Shown piece after piece: positions 16,829-26,094 of a stretch of DNA of 59,231 nt. The DNA is from Planctomycetales bacterium. Lineage in GTDB: Bacteria > Planctomycetota > Planctomycetia > Isosphaerales > Isosphaeraceae. Position 1 is the first letter of the stretch; every line of letters starts with the position of its first letter. The position numbers were made by a program, and so were the translations under genes. The stretch is from positions 1 to 59,231 of the forward strand of contig DAIDKV010000261.1 of assembly GCA_027449865.1 (NCBI GenBank), in the 5' to 3' direction. Below the pieces are notes generated by a model that had not been told where the DNA came from, searched no databases, and saw only the letters and a list, made by a program, of their open reading frames with translations.

Positions 16829-19800
16829 TTAATCTTCTTGTGCCTCCTGGGGTGGAACCAGTGTGGAGAGCCGGCGTTTCAACTCGCGGAAATCGACCGG
16901 CTTGACCAGATGATCGTCGAAGCCGGCCTCGGCGGCTTGACGGCGGTCTTCTTCCTGGCCCCATCCGGTCAGCGCGATCAGGACCATCGTGGCGCCCCAC
17001 GATTCGCCCCGGATCCGACGCGCGGCCTCGTAACCGTTCAGGTGAGGCATTCCAATGTCCAGCAAGACAAGGTCCGGGCGCTCGGCCTCGGCGCGGTCGA
17101 CGGCCTGGGCTCCGTCGTAGGCCGTGAAGACCTCGTGGCCAAGGATGCGGAGCATGCGCGCGAGGCTATCGGCCGCGTCTCGATTGTCGTCGGCGACCAC
17201 GATTCGAAGGCCCGTCGGGATCGAGGTCCGTGTGGGGTCGGGCGTCGGCGATGGGGCGGGCGCTGGAGCCGCCTCGGGCGCGATCGGAAGCCGGACCACG
17301 AACTCGCTTCCACGGTCGGCGCCCTCGCTTCGCGCCTCGACCGTTCCGCCGTGCATCTCCACCAGTCCGCGAACCAGCGAAAGGCCGATCCCCAGCCCAC
17401 CCTGCGAACGCTCGAGCGCGGGTGCCGCCTGGGCGAACATTTCAAAAAGCCGAGGCAACATTTCGGGCGCGATGCCGATCCCGGTGTCCTGGATCGCGAC
17501 CACCGCGCGGTCTCCCTCTCGCGTGGCGGAGAGCGTGATTCGTCCGCCGGCCGGTGTGTATTTCGCGGCGTTGTTCAGCAGGTTGGCGAGCACCTGGGCC
17601 AGTCGAACCGGGTCGGCGTTGAGCGGGATGGGGCGGCTCGGAAGCTGGAGCTCCAGCGAGTGGACACCGGCGTCGATGAGCGGGCGGCTGGTCTCGATCG
17701 CCGCTTCGATCACCTCGGCCAGATCCACGCGCCTGGGCTTCAAAACAAGTTTGTCGCGTGTGATCCGGCTGACGTCGAGCAGGTCGTCGAGCAGGCGAGC
17801 CATCTGGTCGACCTGGCGGCCGATAACGTCGCGGGCCCAGGCGATGTCGTCGTCGCCGTTGGCGATCCGGTCGCGCAGGAGTTCCACGGCGCTTCGGATG
17901 GGCGAGAGGGGATTGCGGAGCTCGTGGGCGAGGGTGGCGAGGAAGTCGTCCTTGCGGCGGTCGGCCAGGCGAAGGCGGGCGACGAGTTGCATTCGTTCGT
18001 AGGCGACCGAGACGTATCGGCCGAGGGTTTCCAGGAATTCGAGGTCCTCGGCGTCGAAGGCGTCGCGCGATCGGCTGGCGAAGGCCAGGATGCCGAGCCG
18101 TCGGCCATCGGCCGAGAGCGGCGCCGCGACGCAGGCGCGCAGTCCGTCGGCCCGGATCGCCTCCAGTCGGGTGCAGACGGCGCGGGCGAGGTCGGCCAGC
18201 ACGAGCGATGGCCCGTTGGTGGTCTCGCGGTCCGACTCCAGCGCGAGGTGGGCGATGGCCTCGGCGGAATCGGCGCGCAGGCCCGAGCCCGAGACGACTC
18301 GCGGCGAGCCGGTTGTCTCGTCGAGCATGGCGTGGAGGTAGGCGTCGATCCCGAGGTTGGGACTGATCGCGGCGAAGAGTTCGCGGGGCATGGCGTCGGG
18401 GTCGTCGGCCTCGAGCAGGAGCGCGGCGGCCCGGGAGAGGAGTCGGAGCCGCTCGTGGCGCCGGCGAAGCGACTCCTCGGCGGCCTTGCGTTCGGTGATG
18501 TCGATGACGACGCCGGTCAGGCGGACGCTTCCGCCTGGTCCGCCGGAGAGGGCCTGTCCGCGGTCTTCCAGCCAGAGGATCGAGCCGTCGTCGGGACGGA
18601 CCAGGCGGAACTGGCTGACGTATCCGTCGACCGTCTGGATCGCCGTTTCGACGGCCTTGCGGTGGCGTGGCCGGTCGGCGGGGTGGATCAGGCGATAGGC
18701 GGCGACCGCGCGGTCGGGGATGGCCTCTCGGGGGAGGTTGTAGAGCGAGGCGGCGTCGCCGGAGATCGCCAGGCGGCCGGCATTCAGGTCGTACTCCCAG
18801 GCGATCATTCGGGCGGCGGCCAGGGCCATTCGCAGCCGGGCCTCGCTGGCGCGAAGCTGCTCGTCGGACCGGTCGCGGAGGATGGCGATCGCCACGAGCT
18901 GGCGGGCCACCTCGATCAGGTCGGGATCGAACCGCGATGGGTCGCCGGGCGTCCGCCGGTAGACGGCGAACGTTGCGAGCACCTCGCCGGAGGGGGCCAG
19001 CACCGGCGTCGTCCGGCACGATCGGAGGCGGTAAGACCCGAGCAGAGCCCGCCAGTCGTCGCCCCACCGGTCGTCGGTCTCGGCGTCGGTGACCACGATC
19101 GTCCGGCCGGTGGTGAGGGCCATTCCGCAGGGGCCGAGGTAGGGGGGATCGATCGAGGCGCCGTCGAGCGCCTGAAGGTAGTCGGGCGGGAGGCTCGGCC
19201 CGGCGCCGATTCGGATGCGGCGCCCTCCGCGCTCGAGGATCAGAACTGAGGCGAGGAGGCTCTCATCTTGCCGCTCGATTCCGGTGCAGACCTTCGCGAG
19301 AACCTGGTCGAGCGGGGCGCCCGTGGCGACCGCTTCGAGGACCTGATTCTGGCAGGCAAGGATGGCCTCGGCCCGCTTCGACGCGGTCACGTCCTGAAAG
19401 GCGACGACCGCGGCGCGGATGGTGCCGTCCTGGTCGCGGACCGGGGCCGCATTGGCCAGGACCGAGGCGCGCGAGCCGTCGCCCCGGATCAGGTCGATCG
19501 GCTCTCCGGCGATGATCTCGCCGCGGAGGGCGCGGGCCAGCGGCCAGTCGACCGGCTCCAGCGGTCGGCCGTCGGTCCGGAAGCCGCGAAGGGTCATCCG
19601 GCCGGCGTTTTCCTGGAGGGTCACGCCCAGCTCATGCTGGAACCCGGTGATCCGCGCGGCCGCCTCGTTGGTCAGAAGGAGCCGGCCCGTCCCGCCCTCC
19701 GCGGCGATGATCCCGACCGGAACCTCGCGGAGGATGCCCTCCAGGAGCGAGGCGTCGGTTTGCAGTCGGGCGAGAATCCGGCGCCTGAGGCCCGAATCTT

Positions 19801-20131
19801 GGAGGCGTCGGGGCCGGTCGACCGGTCGGCGAACCCCCGCCGAGAGCCGGGCGACACCCAGTCCCGCTGCGACGAACAGCAGCCAGCCGATGGCATCGAA
19901 GGAACGCGCTGGTGCCGGACTGAGCGCTCCGAAGAGCGAGCCGACGGCCGTTGCCAGCATTGCCGAGGTGGGTCCGCCGAGCCATCCGGCCGCGATGACC
20001 GCCAGCAGCATCGCGGCGGTCGAGGACGCCGGGTTGGGCGTCATCCGACCCGTCGCGATCCCAGCGACCGCGATGATCGCCAGAGCCACCCCGCCCGATC
20101 GGGCCACGGCGGCGATTGGGAGACGATTCAT
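16829..20131 (-). CDS. Membrane hybrid sensor histidine kinase (PAS-GAF-PAS-GAF-HisKA-HATPase-REC)
   Basis: The start is ATG 20131, behind GAGGATG; the product is 1100 residues. Approximate layout: four hydrophobic N-terminal segments (7-100); PAS (125-240, EGILREVPVGIIAAEG); GAF (254-424); PAS/PAC (424-550, RMIAWEYDL...VVIDITERK); GAF (564-714); HisKA with phospho-acceptor His in FLATLAHELRNPLSPIRSAV (about 733); HATPase with N box NLLNNAAKYTP, G1 DTGIGIAPEML and G2 GGLGIGLSLV; a Pro/Ala linker; and a receiver domain with LVLLDIGMPHLNGYEAARRI and the conserved Lys in LVKPVD. All catalytic boxes look intact. The input signal is unknown, and no separate response regulator or output gene is adjacent, so phosphotransfer goes to a distant partner. 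Confidence 0.92.
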   Translation of the reverse strand: MNRLPIAAVARSGGVALAIIAVAGIATGRMTPNPASSTAAMLLAVIAAGWLGGPTSAMLATAVGSLFGALSPAPARSFDAIGWLLFVAAGLGVARLSAGVRRPVDRPRRLQDSGLRRRILARLQTDASLLEGILREVPVGIIAAEGGTGRLLLTNEAAARITGFQHELGVTLQENAGRMTLRGFRTDGRPLEPVDWPLARALRGEIIAGEPIDLIRGDGSRASVLANAAPVRDQDGTIRAAVVAFQDVTASKRAEAILACQNQVLEAVATGAPLDQVLAKVCTGIERQDESLLASVLILERGGRRIRIGAGPSLPPDYLQALDGASIDPPYLGPCGMALTTGRTIVVTDAETDDRWGDDWRALLGSYRLRSCRTTPVLAPSGEVLATFAVYRRTPGDPSRFDPDLIEVARQLVAIAILRDRSDEQLRASEARLRMALAAARMIAWEYDLNAGRLAISGDAASLYNLPREAIPDRAVAAYRLIHPADRPRHRKAVETAIQTVDGYVSQFRLVRPDDGSILWLEDRGQALSGGPGGSVRLTGVVIDITERKAAEESLRRRHERLRLLSRAAALLLEADDPDAMPRELFAAISPNLGIDAYLHAMLDETTGSPRVVSGSGLRADSAEAIAHLALESDRETTNGPSLVLADLARAVCTRLEAIRADGLRACVAAPLSADGRRLGILAFASRSRDAFDAEDLEFLETLGRYVSVAYERMQLVARLRLADRRKDDFLATLAHELRNPLSPIRSAVELLRDRIANGDDDIAWARDVIGRQVDQMARLLDDLLDVSRITRDKLVLKPRRVDLAEVIEAAIETSRPLIDAGVHSLELQLPSRPIPLNADPVRLAQVLANLLNNAAKYTPAGGRITLSATREGDRAVVAIQDTGIGIAPEMLPRLFEMFAQAAPALERSQGGLGIGLSLVRGLVEMHGGTVEARSEGADRGSEFVVRLPIAPEAAPAPAPSPTPDPTRTSIPTGLRIVVADDNRDAADSLARMLRILGHEVFTAYDGAQAVDRAEAERPDLVLLDIGMPHLNGYEAARRIRGESWGATMVLIALTGWGQEEDRRQAAEAGFDDHLVKPVDFRELKRRLSTLVPPQEAQED

Positions 20132-20454
20132 GGGGCATCCTCGTGCCCGCAAACGACCCCCACCCGGCCGTTGCGAGAAACGAATTTTGTCGGATCGAAC
20201 GTCGACCAACGCGGGGAGGCGCCGTGAGGCCGTCCTCACCCTTCGCTCTCGATCCACCGAGTATAATCTTGCCGGAAGGCCATCTCCACCATGAGGCGGC
20301 ACAAGATCGCTGGATGCGAGATCCGGCCGGGAAAGGCTGACCGACTGAGGTGTCTGTAAGTCTCAGGGCAGGAAGATATTTGATTTATAGAATCATGCAA
20401 ATGCAAGTTTCGATATGATGGTTTCGCAAACTTTTAACGTTGAGGATCGCGCCG
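20132..20454. other. Intergenic region with an AT-rich tract
   Basis: Between the kinase start and the DUF3179 stop I see no gene. About 20360-20440 is clearly AT-rich (gatatttgatttatagaatc, cttttaacgttg) and could hold the 3' untranslated region of the DUF3179 operon or regulatory DNA. Confidence 0.35.
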
Positions 20455-21540
20455 TCACTCCCGGGTGAGATCGGGGGATTGCCAGGCCCGGCTCTCGGGG
20501 TGGTGGGCGTTCCAGGCCCGCCGGGTGGAGACGGTGCCGATGACCGGCGAGAGCCGATCTCCCGCGAGCGGGCCGGAGAGGGCGCGGCCGGTCAGCGGGT
20601 CCCAGGTTGAGCGGGTCTCGGCGTCGACGAGTTTGTCACCGCGGCGGGTGAAGTTCAGAACGCGGTTGTTGGTTCGGCGGTCGAACGCGGTGGTGCTGAG
20701 CGAGTCGGCATGGAAGGTGAGAAGAAGAGGGAGGCCGGCGAAGGTATCGTTGATGACCGGGTGCGCGGCCATCGCCGCGAACGGCCAGGAGCCGGTTTGA
20801 CCGTTGCGCGCCAGGCCCCATTGCATGGCGTCGAGCCAGGCCGCCCGTGACGCGGCCGACTTTCCGGTGATGGTCCGGGAGTACTTTCGGCTCCCACGCG
20901 AGAGCAGGACGGCTGTGGTGCTGGGATGGGCTGTCCGCCAGGCCTTCCAGTCGATCCAGAGGGCGGGAAACTGGTCCAGCATCTTTCCCTGGAGCGGACC
21001 CTCGATGGCACGGCCCTCGATCTGGATCCATCCTGAGCGGGTCTCCACGTCCTCGATCAGCATGCTGGAGTCGACGGCGAGGCCCGAGACGTAGAAGGTG
21101 AGGGTGCGGTTGTTGACCTGTCGCGAGAAGACAAGTGGGGCCTCGCAGAGGCCGCAGAAGGTCGCGACGATCGGTTGCCCGCCGAGGGAGTCGTTGACGA
21201 CCTCGCTGCCCGGCTTTCCGAGCATGTTGAGCGGATAGGCGCGCGACTCGCCGCCGACCTCGGCGCCCAGGACGAACTCGTCGTCGGCGATCCTCGGACC
21301 GACCTCCACGGCTGGGACGACCTCGAATCGGACCAGCGGGGGAAAAGCCGAGAAGGTCATCATGTATTCGTGACGCGGTCCGTCGGGCTTTCGCTCGCCG
21401 CTGGGCACCGAGGTCAAGACGGCCGGTTCAGGGGTCTGGGGAGTGAGCCATTCCAGCAGCCCGGGGAGAAGCGAAAGGGTTGCCGTCGCGGTGATGGCCG
21501 CGATGGCAACCCAGAACAGTCGTGGCCTGGGTACGTTCAT
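20455..21540 (-). CDS. DUF3179-domain membrane-anchored protein
   Basis: The product is 361 residues from ATG 21540, with N-terminal signal anchor RLFWVAIAAITATATLSLLP. It carries DUF3179 blocks: DDEFVLGAEVGGESRAYPLN, VVNDSLGGQPIVATFCGLCE (family norm CPLC) and DVETRSGWIQIEGRAIEGPL. It also has a second, related half: HPVINDTFAGLPLLLTFHAD and DAETRSTWDPLTGRALSGPL. The internal symmetry suggests duplication. The family has no established biochemical role; the two Cys in CGLC may bind metal or form a disulfide (inference). Its start lies 17 bases after the DUF1559 stop, so it is probably the third gene of a lipoprotein-DUF1559-DUF3179 operon. Confidence 0.85.
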   Translation of the reverse strand: MNVPRPRLFWVAIAAITATATLSLLPGLLEWLTPQTPEPAVLTSVPSGERKPDGPRHEYMMTFSAFPPLVRFEVVPAVEVGPRIADDEFVLGAEVGGESRAYPLNMLGKPGSEVVNDSLGGQPIVATFCGLCEAPLVFSRQVNNRTLTFYVSGLAVDSSMLIEDVETRSGWIQIEGRAIEGPLQGKMLDQFPALWIDWKAWRTAHPSTTAVLLSRGSRKYSRTITGKSAASRAAWLDAMQWGLARNGQTGSWPFAAMAAHPVINDTFAGLPLLLTFHADSLSTTAFDRRTNNRVLNFTRRGDKLVDAETRSTWDPLTGRALSGPLAGDRLSPVIGTVSTRRAWNAHHPESRAWQSPDLTRE

Positions 21541-21556
21541 CACTCGCCTGAATGAA

Positions 21557-22708
21557 TCAGTAGGAGCCGCTGCTGACGACCTCACCCTGGGCCCGCGAGC
21601 CCAGTTGCCAGATGGTGATCTGATTGACGGACGACTTCAGGAAGTGGACCGAACCGTCGAGCATTGCCACGTTGGCCCCGCCTGGGTGATAGCTGCTCAG
21701 GCCGTAGCTGCCGTACGAGCCGTCGTTGTCGCCGCCGTACAGGTAAATGGCGCAGTTGGGATAGTTGCTGTTCGGGGCCACGAGGGTATTCCCCACCGTG
21801 TCGCCGAAAAGGCCCTGACACCAGAACTGGCCGAGTCCGCTCCAGTTGTTCGAGGAATTCACCGTGCCGAGCGCCGAGCCGGCGCAACCGACGAGCCAGG
21901 TGTTCAAATAAGAGCCGCCCCCGGGCATGTTCATGTAGGGGCCGAGGGTCATGCCGCCCGGTAGAGAGCTGCCGACCCGGATGACGTCCTGCGGGATGGA
22001 GAGCTTGGATTGGTTGCCGTCGCCGGAGCGCCACTCGCCGAAGCCGATGGTGTTCGAGGTGCCGTCGAGGATGTCGGAGATCCGGAAAGTTGGGCCGAAG
22101 ACCTCGAACGGACCGTTAGGGGCGGCGGATGCACCGTTGGGGCCCATGAAAGACACGCCGGCCGGGTTGCCGCCGTACTGGCAGAGGCTCGAGCCCACGG
22201 AGGCGAAATAGTTGATGTTGGGGTAGGGGACGCCGTAATAAGTGTTCCAGTTGCCCCCCTGAAGCAGCGGCGACGACGGGCACTGGAAAGCCTTGATCGT
22301 CGTGCGCGTGGCGGTCGAGTTGACCATGCCGTCGATACCGCTGCCGTAGCCCTGGTTCACCAGCATGAAGTTGCAGGCGTTGTAAATCGACTGCTGTTCG
22401 ACGAAGGGGAGCATCATCGAGAAGGCGCTCCAGTTGCCCCAGGCACCGCTGCCCCCAGGGCTCTCGGCGATTCCCGTGTTACTGCCGCCAGGAGGGAGAC
22501 TGCCGACCGCCGAAACATAGTTCATCGCGGCCAGGCCAATCTGCTTCAAATTATTGGTACACTGAGCGCGCCGAGCCGCCTCACGCGCCGCCTGCACGGC
22601 CGGTAAGAGAAGTGCGATCAGCACGGCGATGATCGCAATCACCACCAGCAACTCAATCAGTGTAAAACCGGTTCGATGGCTCTTCAGAGAGTTCTGTGCC
22701 CCTGTCAT
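21557..22708 (-). CDS. DUF1559 prepilin-like surface protein (second copy)
   Basis: The start is ATG 22708, with AGGAGA about eight bases upstream; the product is 383 residues. The leader NSLKSHRTG/FTLIELLVVI and the helix up to ARRAQCTNNLKQIGLAAMNY are nearly identical to the first copy. The middle diverges, and the tail again reads YHPGGANVAMLDGSVHFLKS then GSRAQGEVVSSGSY. The domain is likely exposed after prepilin-peptidase cleavage. It is tightly followed by the DUF3179 gene and preceded by a small lipoprotein gene on the same strand. Confidence 0.9.
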   Translation of the reverse strand: MTGAQNSLKSHRTGFTLIELLVVIAIIAVLIALLLPAVQAAREAARRAQCTNNLKQIGLAAMNYVSAVGSLPPGGSNTGIAESPGGSGAWGNWSAFSMMLPFVEQQSIYNACNFMLVNQGYGSGIDGMVNSTATRTTIKAFQCPSSPLLQGGNWNTYYGVPYPNINYFASVGSSLCQYGGNPAGVSFMGPNGASAAPNGPFEVFGPTFRISDILDGTSNTIGFGEWRSGDGNQSKLSIPQDVIRVGSSLPGGMTLGPYMNMPGGGSYLNTWLVGCAGSALGTVNSSNNWSGLGQFWCQGLFGDTVGNTLVAPNSNYPNCAIYLYGGDNDGSYGSYGLSSYHPGGANVAMLDGSVHFLKSSVNQITIWQLGSRAQGEVVSSGSY

Positions 22709-22845
22709 CTGATTGTCTCCTGGATGTGACAGAAAAAATGAGGATACCATCCAGAGGCCAACCCACTCGGGAAGGTGGATGCTCCATTTTGGTGTCGTTG
22801 TGTAGCTCGAAACCTGGTCGCGAAACACTCTCGGTGTTGTTGCTT

Positions 22846-22877
22846 ATGCATCCATTATTGCTCAATAGTGGATGCAT
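22846..22877. repeat. Hairpin between lipoprotein and DUF1559 genes
   Basis: The arms atgcatccattatt (22846-22859) and aatagtggatgcat (22864-22877) pair with one mismatch around a 4-base loop. It lies 84 bases after the lipoprotein stop and about 140 bases before the DUF1559 start, so it could terminate, attenuate or process the shared transcript. No T-run follows. Confidence 0.5.
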
Positions 22878-22961
22878 TTGAGGATGCGCGCTGAGAATCC
22901 CGAAGAGGCGGGATTCCTGGCCTTACCAGCGATGGGTCACCGCGCAGACTTGTGGGGGACT

Positions 22962-23168
22962 TCAAAGCCGCCGTGCGGTGGCATTTTCCGGGCTGGCGCC
23001 GGAGGGGATTTTGCTCGACTTCTGGACGTTTCCGAAGCCATCCGGAGGCGGTGGTACCTTGGCGAGCGGAATCTCCTCGCCGCCGCTGTTGCATCCCGTG
23101 GTCAGGCCGAGGCAGGTTGATGCGAACAGGGCGCAGAGGAGGGCGATGACGGCACGGGGGGGCTTCAT
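22962..23168 (-). CDS. Small lipoprotein upstream of the second DUF1559 gene
   Basis: The product is 68 residues from ATG 23168: MKPPRAVIALLCALFASTCL, lipobox LTTG-C26, then a short polar tail (NSGGEEIPLAKVPPPPDGFG...). Size, lipobox position and Pro/Lys-rich tail parallel the lipoprotein at 11810-12019, which also precedes a DUF1559 gene. The tails are not alignable beyond composition. Earlier in-frame codons (to 23228) lack a plausible signal and are excluded. I infer a membrane-anchored accessory to the pilin-like protein. Confidence 0.7.
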   Translation of the reverse strand: MKPPRAVIALLCALFASTCLGLTTGCNSGGEEIPLAKVPPPPDGFGNVQKSSKIPSGASPENATARRL

Positions 23169-23537
23169 GGGAGAAGGTCTCGCGAGGGATTTCAGGGGCG
23201 GTTTGTGGCGAGTGCAGGCCGGCGGCAAGGGGGAGGCGGTGTGGCGATCCAGGACTGGCGGAGATTCGGGATTGCGGAGGACCGAGGCGAGCTCATCTTA
23301 TAGGTAGGTGCGTAACGTTGTTGATCCCGGTGGCTCGCACATCCCATGGATGCGAGAATCACAGGGTTTGGACCGTCACCCCAACCTGGCTTCTTGATGC
23401 ACGACAATCAACCGGAGGCACACGGAGGTATGCTATTAGAGAGGCGATTCTGCCTCGCGTGTCGGTTCAGCTAAATTCTTAGTTAACCGCCGAATGACCC
23501 AATATCAAGAGGTTTCCCAGAATTCTCAGAATTTCCT
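23169..23537. other. Intergenic region between divergent genes
   Basis: No gene is supported in these 369 bases. The right half is AT-rich (taaattcttagttaaccgcc) and probably carries the promoters of the divergent lipoprotein and FkbM genes. A small hairpin, ttctca/tgagaa, surrounds the proposed TTG start at 23538. Confidence 0.35.
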
Positions 23538-24410
23538 TTGAGAATCTCTGGAGCTGAGGATGGGAGACGAGACATCGGAATCCTGGAACGTGCCCGGCAA
23601 TCGGCCAAGATTCTCTTTCATCTTCGGAGGCGTCCGCGGCCGAGGACGCTGGAGGAGCAGGTTTACGCGGCGGCGGTTCGCGAGGGCGACGCCTGCCTTG
23701 ACCTGGGTGCGAATGTTGGGTGGATCGCGCTGTTTCTGGCCCGGACGGCGGGTCCCGAGGGATCTGTGATCGCTTTTGAGCCGGTCTGGCCCACCTATCG
23801 GCGGATGTGCCAGAACATCCAGGCAACCATCAACATTCGCGCGCCCATTTACACCGTGCCGATGGGCGTGGCCGACGTCGATCGGGTTGCGACGGTGCAT
23901 GTTCCCCGGGGTCGGCCCGAGGCGGCCTCGATCGCGACGGCGGCCGACGACGAGACGGTTCCGGTCGACCGGTACGAGTGCCGGTTCGTGAGGCTCGACG
24001 GCTTCCTCGGCGCCCGAGGCGAGCCGCCCGGCGATTTCTGGAAGATCGATGTCGAGGGGGCCGAGTTGATGGTCGTGCGTGGGGCGTCGGGTCTCTTCGC
24101 CGATGGGCACCGGCCCATGATCGCGGCCGAGGTCTTCGCCCCCTGGCAGCGCCGGTGCGGATATGAACCGTGGGACCTGCTTGGGCCGATGCTCGACCTC
24201 GGCTACCGGTTTTTGTTCCTCTGCCCGGGCGGGCTGGTCGAACATCGGCCGAGATCCGATCAACCGTTCCCGGCGGGCTTTCAGGACGGGTATAACCTCC
24301 TCGCGTATGTTCCCGGCCGGCACGAGGACCGGGTTCGCGCCCTCGGGCCCCTTCGCGAGGGGACCGGTCGGGCGCTCCGGGTCGGACGGGCCCCGCGTCC
24401 CAATCAATAA
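23538..24410 (+). CDS. FkbM-family methyltransferase
   Basis: The product is 290 residues if the TTG at 23538 is used; no in-frame ATG precedes the domain, so the start is uncertain. The Rossmann motif ACLDLGANVGWIALFLARTA (about 52-71) and the post-motif GSVIAFEPVWPTYRRMCQNI are followed by the FkbM hallmark DFWKIDVEGAELMVVRGA. Family members O-methylate sugars or other small molecules (FkbM itself acts in FK506 synthesis). The substrate here is unknown. It precedes a secreted esterase-like gene by 62 bases on the same strand. Confidence 0.82.
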   Translation: MRISGAEDGRRDIGILERARQSAKILFHLRRRPRPRTLEEQVYAAAVREGDACLDLGANVGWIALFLARTAGPEGSVIAFEPVWPTYRRMCQNIQATINIRAPIYTVPMGVADVDRVATVHVPRGRPEAASIATAADDETVPVDRYECRFVRLDGFLGARGEPPGDFWKIDVEGAELMVVRGASGLFADGHRPMIAAEVFAPWQRRCGYEPWDLLGPMLDLGYRFLFLCPGGLVEHRPRSDQPFPAGFQDGYNLLAYVPGRHEDRVRALGPLREGTGRALRVGRAPRPNQ

Positions 24411-24472
24411 TTCACGATGTTTGATGATGTTCTCTGAGAGTCGGCGCGATTCGCACAGGAGGGGGGGAACCG

Positions 24473-25609
24473 ATGAGATGGCGGTCTGGTCTGGTGCCTG
24501 GCGTGGGCGTGTTGGTGGTGGCGACGGCCGGGGCGATGGCCCTGGCGATCGATCAGGGGAAGCCTCACGAGGCGCCTCCGGCCGCGATCGCCTCGGCGTT
24601 TGGGCCTCCGGCCGAGTTTCGCGAGGATCCCAGCGCCTATCGGTCGCCCCTGATCTTTCACGACGGCCGTCGGGTCCGCGACGCGGCCGACTGGCCGGCC
24701 CGGCGCCGGGAGATTCTTACGGACTGGCAGGCGATCCTGGGGGCCTGGCCGCCGCTGATCGATCGGCCGAAAGTTGAGGTTCTTGGGAGACACCGGCGCG
24801 AGAACTTCGAGCAGCGCCGGGTGCGTGTCGAGGTCGCCCAGGGGCAGACGATGGAGGGCTACCTGCTCGTTCCCGATCTCAAAGGACCGGCTCCCGCCGT
24901 GCTGGTGGTTTTTTACGAGCCGGAATCGGCCATCGGAGAAGGCAAGCCCGGGCGCGACTTCGCCCTCCTGCTGGCTCGACGCGGGTTCGTCGCGCTTTCC
25001 CTGGGGATCTCGCCGTTCGCGATCAGGCCCGGCCAGGGCTATCCCGAGATCCAGCCGCTTTCGTATCTCGCCTACGTCGCGGCCAATAGCTATAACGCCC
25101 TGTCGCATCTGCCCGAGGTCGATCCGAAGCGGGTCGGCGTGATGGGCCACTCCTACGGCGGGAAGTGGGCGATGTTCGCTTCGTGCCTTTACGAAAAGTT
25201 TGCCTGTGGCGTCTGGTCCGATCCGGGAGTGGTTTTTGATGAATCGCGGCCCGACGTGAATTACTGGGAACCGTGGTATCTCGGCTGGGAGCCTGGCCGA
25301 ACCCGCAAGCGAGGTCTTCTCACGGCGGAATACCCGAGGATCGGAGCCTACAAAACGTTGATCGAGTCGGGCCACGATCTGCACGAGTTGCACGCGCTAA
25401 TGGCCCCTCGACCGTTCCTGGTCTCGGGCGGCTCGGAGGACACGCCGAATCGGTGGCAGGCGCTCCATCACGCCCTCGCGGTGAACCGGTTGCTGGGTGA
25501 GGAAAACCGGGTGGCGATGACCAACCGGCCCTCGCACAACCCGACCGAGGCGTCGAACGAGCAAATCGTCCAGTTCCTCACGATGGTCTTGAAGCCGGGC
25601 GGACGATAG
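24473..25609 (+). CDS. Secreted alpha/beta-hydrolase (dienelactone hydrolase / acetyl-xylan esterase type)
   Basis: The product is 378 residues from ATG 24473, behind a very strong AGGAGGGGGG site. The signal peptide is LVPGVGVLVVATAGAMALAI. The hydrolase core shows VLVVFYEPESAIG (oxyanion strand), GVMGHSYGGKWAMFASCLY with nucleophile Ser in GHSYG (about 227), a likely acid in SGGSEDTPNRW, and a late His in TNRPSHNPTE. Related planctomycete proteins are annotated as dienelactone hydrolase-like or acetyl-xylan esterase-like. The substrate is not determined by sequence, but export favours a polymer side chain or ester in the periplasm. Confidence 0.8.
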   Translation: MRWRSGLVPGVGVLVVATAGAMALAIDQGKPHEAPPAAIASAFGPPAEFREDPSAYRSPLIFHDGRRVRDAADWPARRREILTDWQAILGAWPPLIDRPKVEVLGRHRRENFEQRRVRVEVAQGQTMEGYLLVPDLKGPAPAVLVVFYEPESAIGEGKPGRDFALLLARRGFVALSLGISPFAIRPGQGYPEIQPLSYLAYVAANSYNALSHLPEVDPKRVGVMGHSYGGKWAMFASCLYEKFACGVWSDPGVVFDESRPDVNYWEPWYLGWEPGRTRKRGLLTAEYPRIGAYKTLIESGHDLHELHALMAPRPFLVSGGSEDTPNRWQALHHALAVNRLLGEENRVAMTNRPSHNPTEASNEQIVQFLTMVLKPGGR

Positions 25610-25810
25610 CCGGCGGTCGGCCGGATGGCGAGACTGGGATTGTGTTTTCTCTTCCTGGAAAATATGAAGGGAAGGAATTCCAGCGGGAAGATTTCAGATG
25701 AAAAATGAAAGATGCCATGTCATCCTCATTCGATCTGGAATCTGTTTGGATTGATCGGAAGTTTTTAGAGATTCTCATATATGTGTATATTGATAATGCC
25801 CGATCGGTTC

Positions 25811-26016
25811 CCATGTAGGAGCCGGCTCCAGCCGGCGATCTTCGCGAGACCTTTGGCTTCGTCCAGGTCGCCAGCTGGAGCTGGCTCCTACATGGGCGAT
25901 TGGCCCGGTCCTTCGCCATTGGCTGATCGATTTGACTCACGAGAGCTTCCGCCGGCGATCTTCGCGTGACCTTTGACTTCGTCCGGGTCGATCACCCTTG
26001 TAGGAGCCGACTCCTG
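25811..26016. repeat. REP-like palindromic element (inverted pair plus a degenerate copy)
   Basis: The arms beginning ccatgtaggagccggctcca (25811-25832) and their reverse complement (25873-25894) match over 22 bases with one mismatch, with about 40 bases between. A second, weaker copy runs from the gccggcgatcttcgcgtgac stretch near 25948 to tgtaggagccgactcct near 26010. The rest of the 25610-26094 spacer is AT-rich and gene-free. Confidence 0.75.
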
Positions 26017-26094
26017 TCCCCCGAGGCTGTGGTCCGGTGGGTCGCGACGCCCTGGGTGAGCCGAGAAATCTTCTTTCAAGAGGACTGTCCACCG

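Noticed and set aside
16838-19249. An 803-codon plus-strand frame opposite the histidine kinase
   Set aside because: Antisense shadow with no domain; the kinase has all catalytic boxes.
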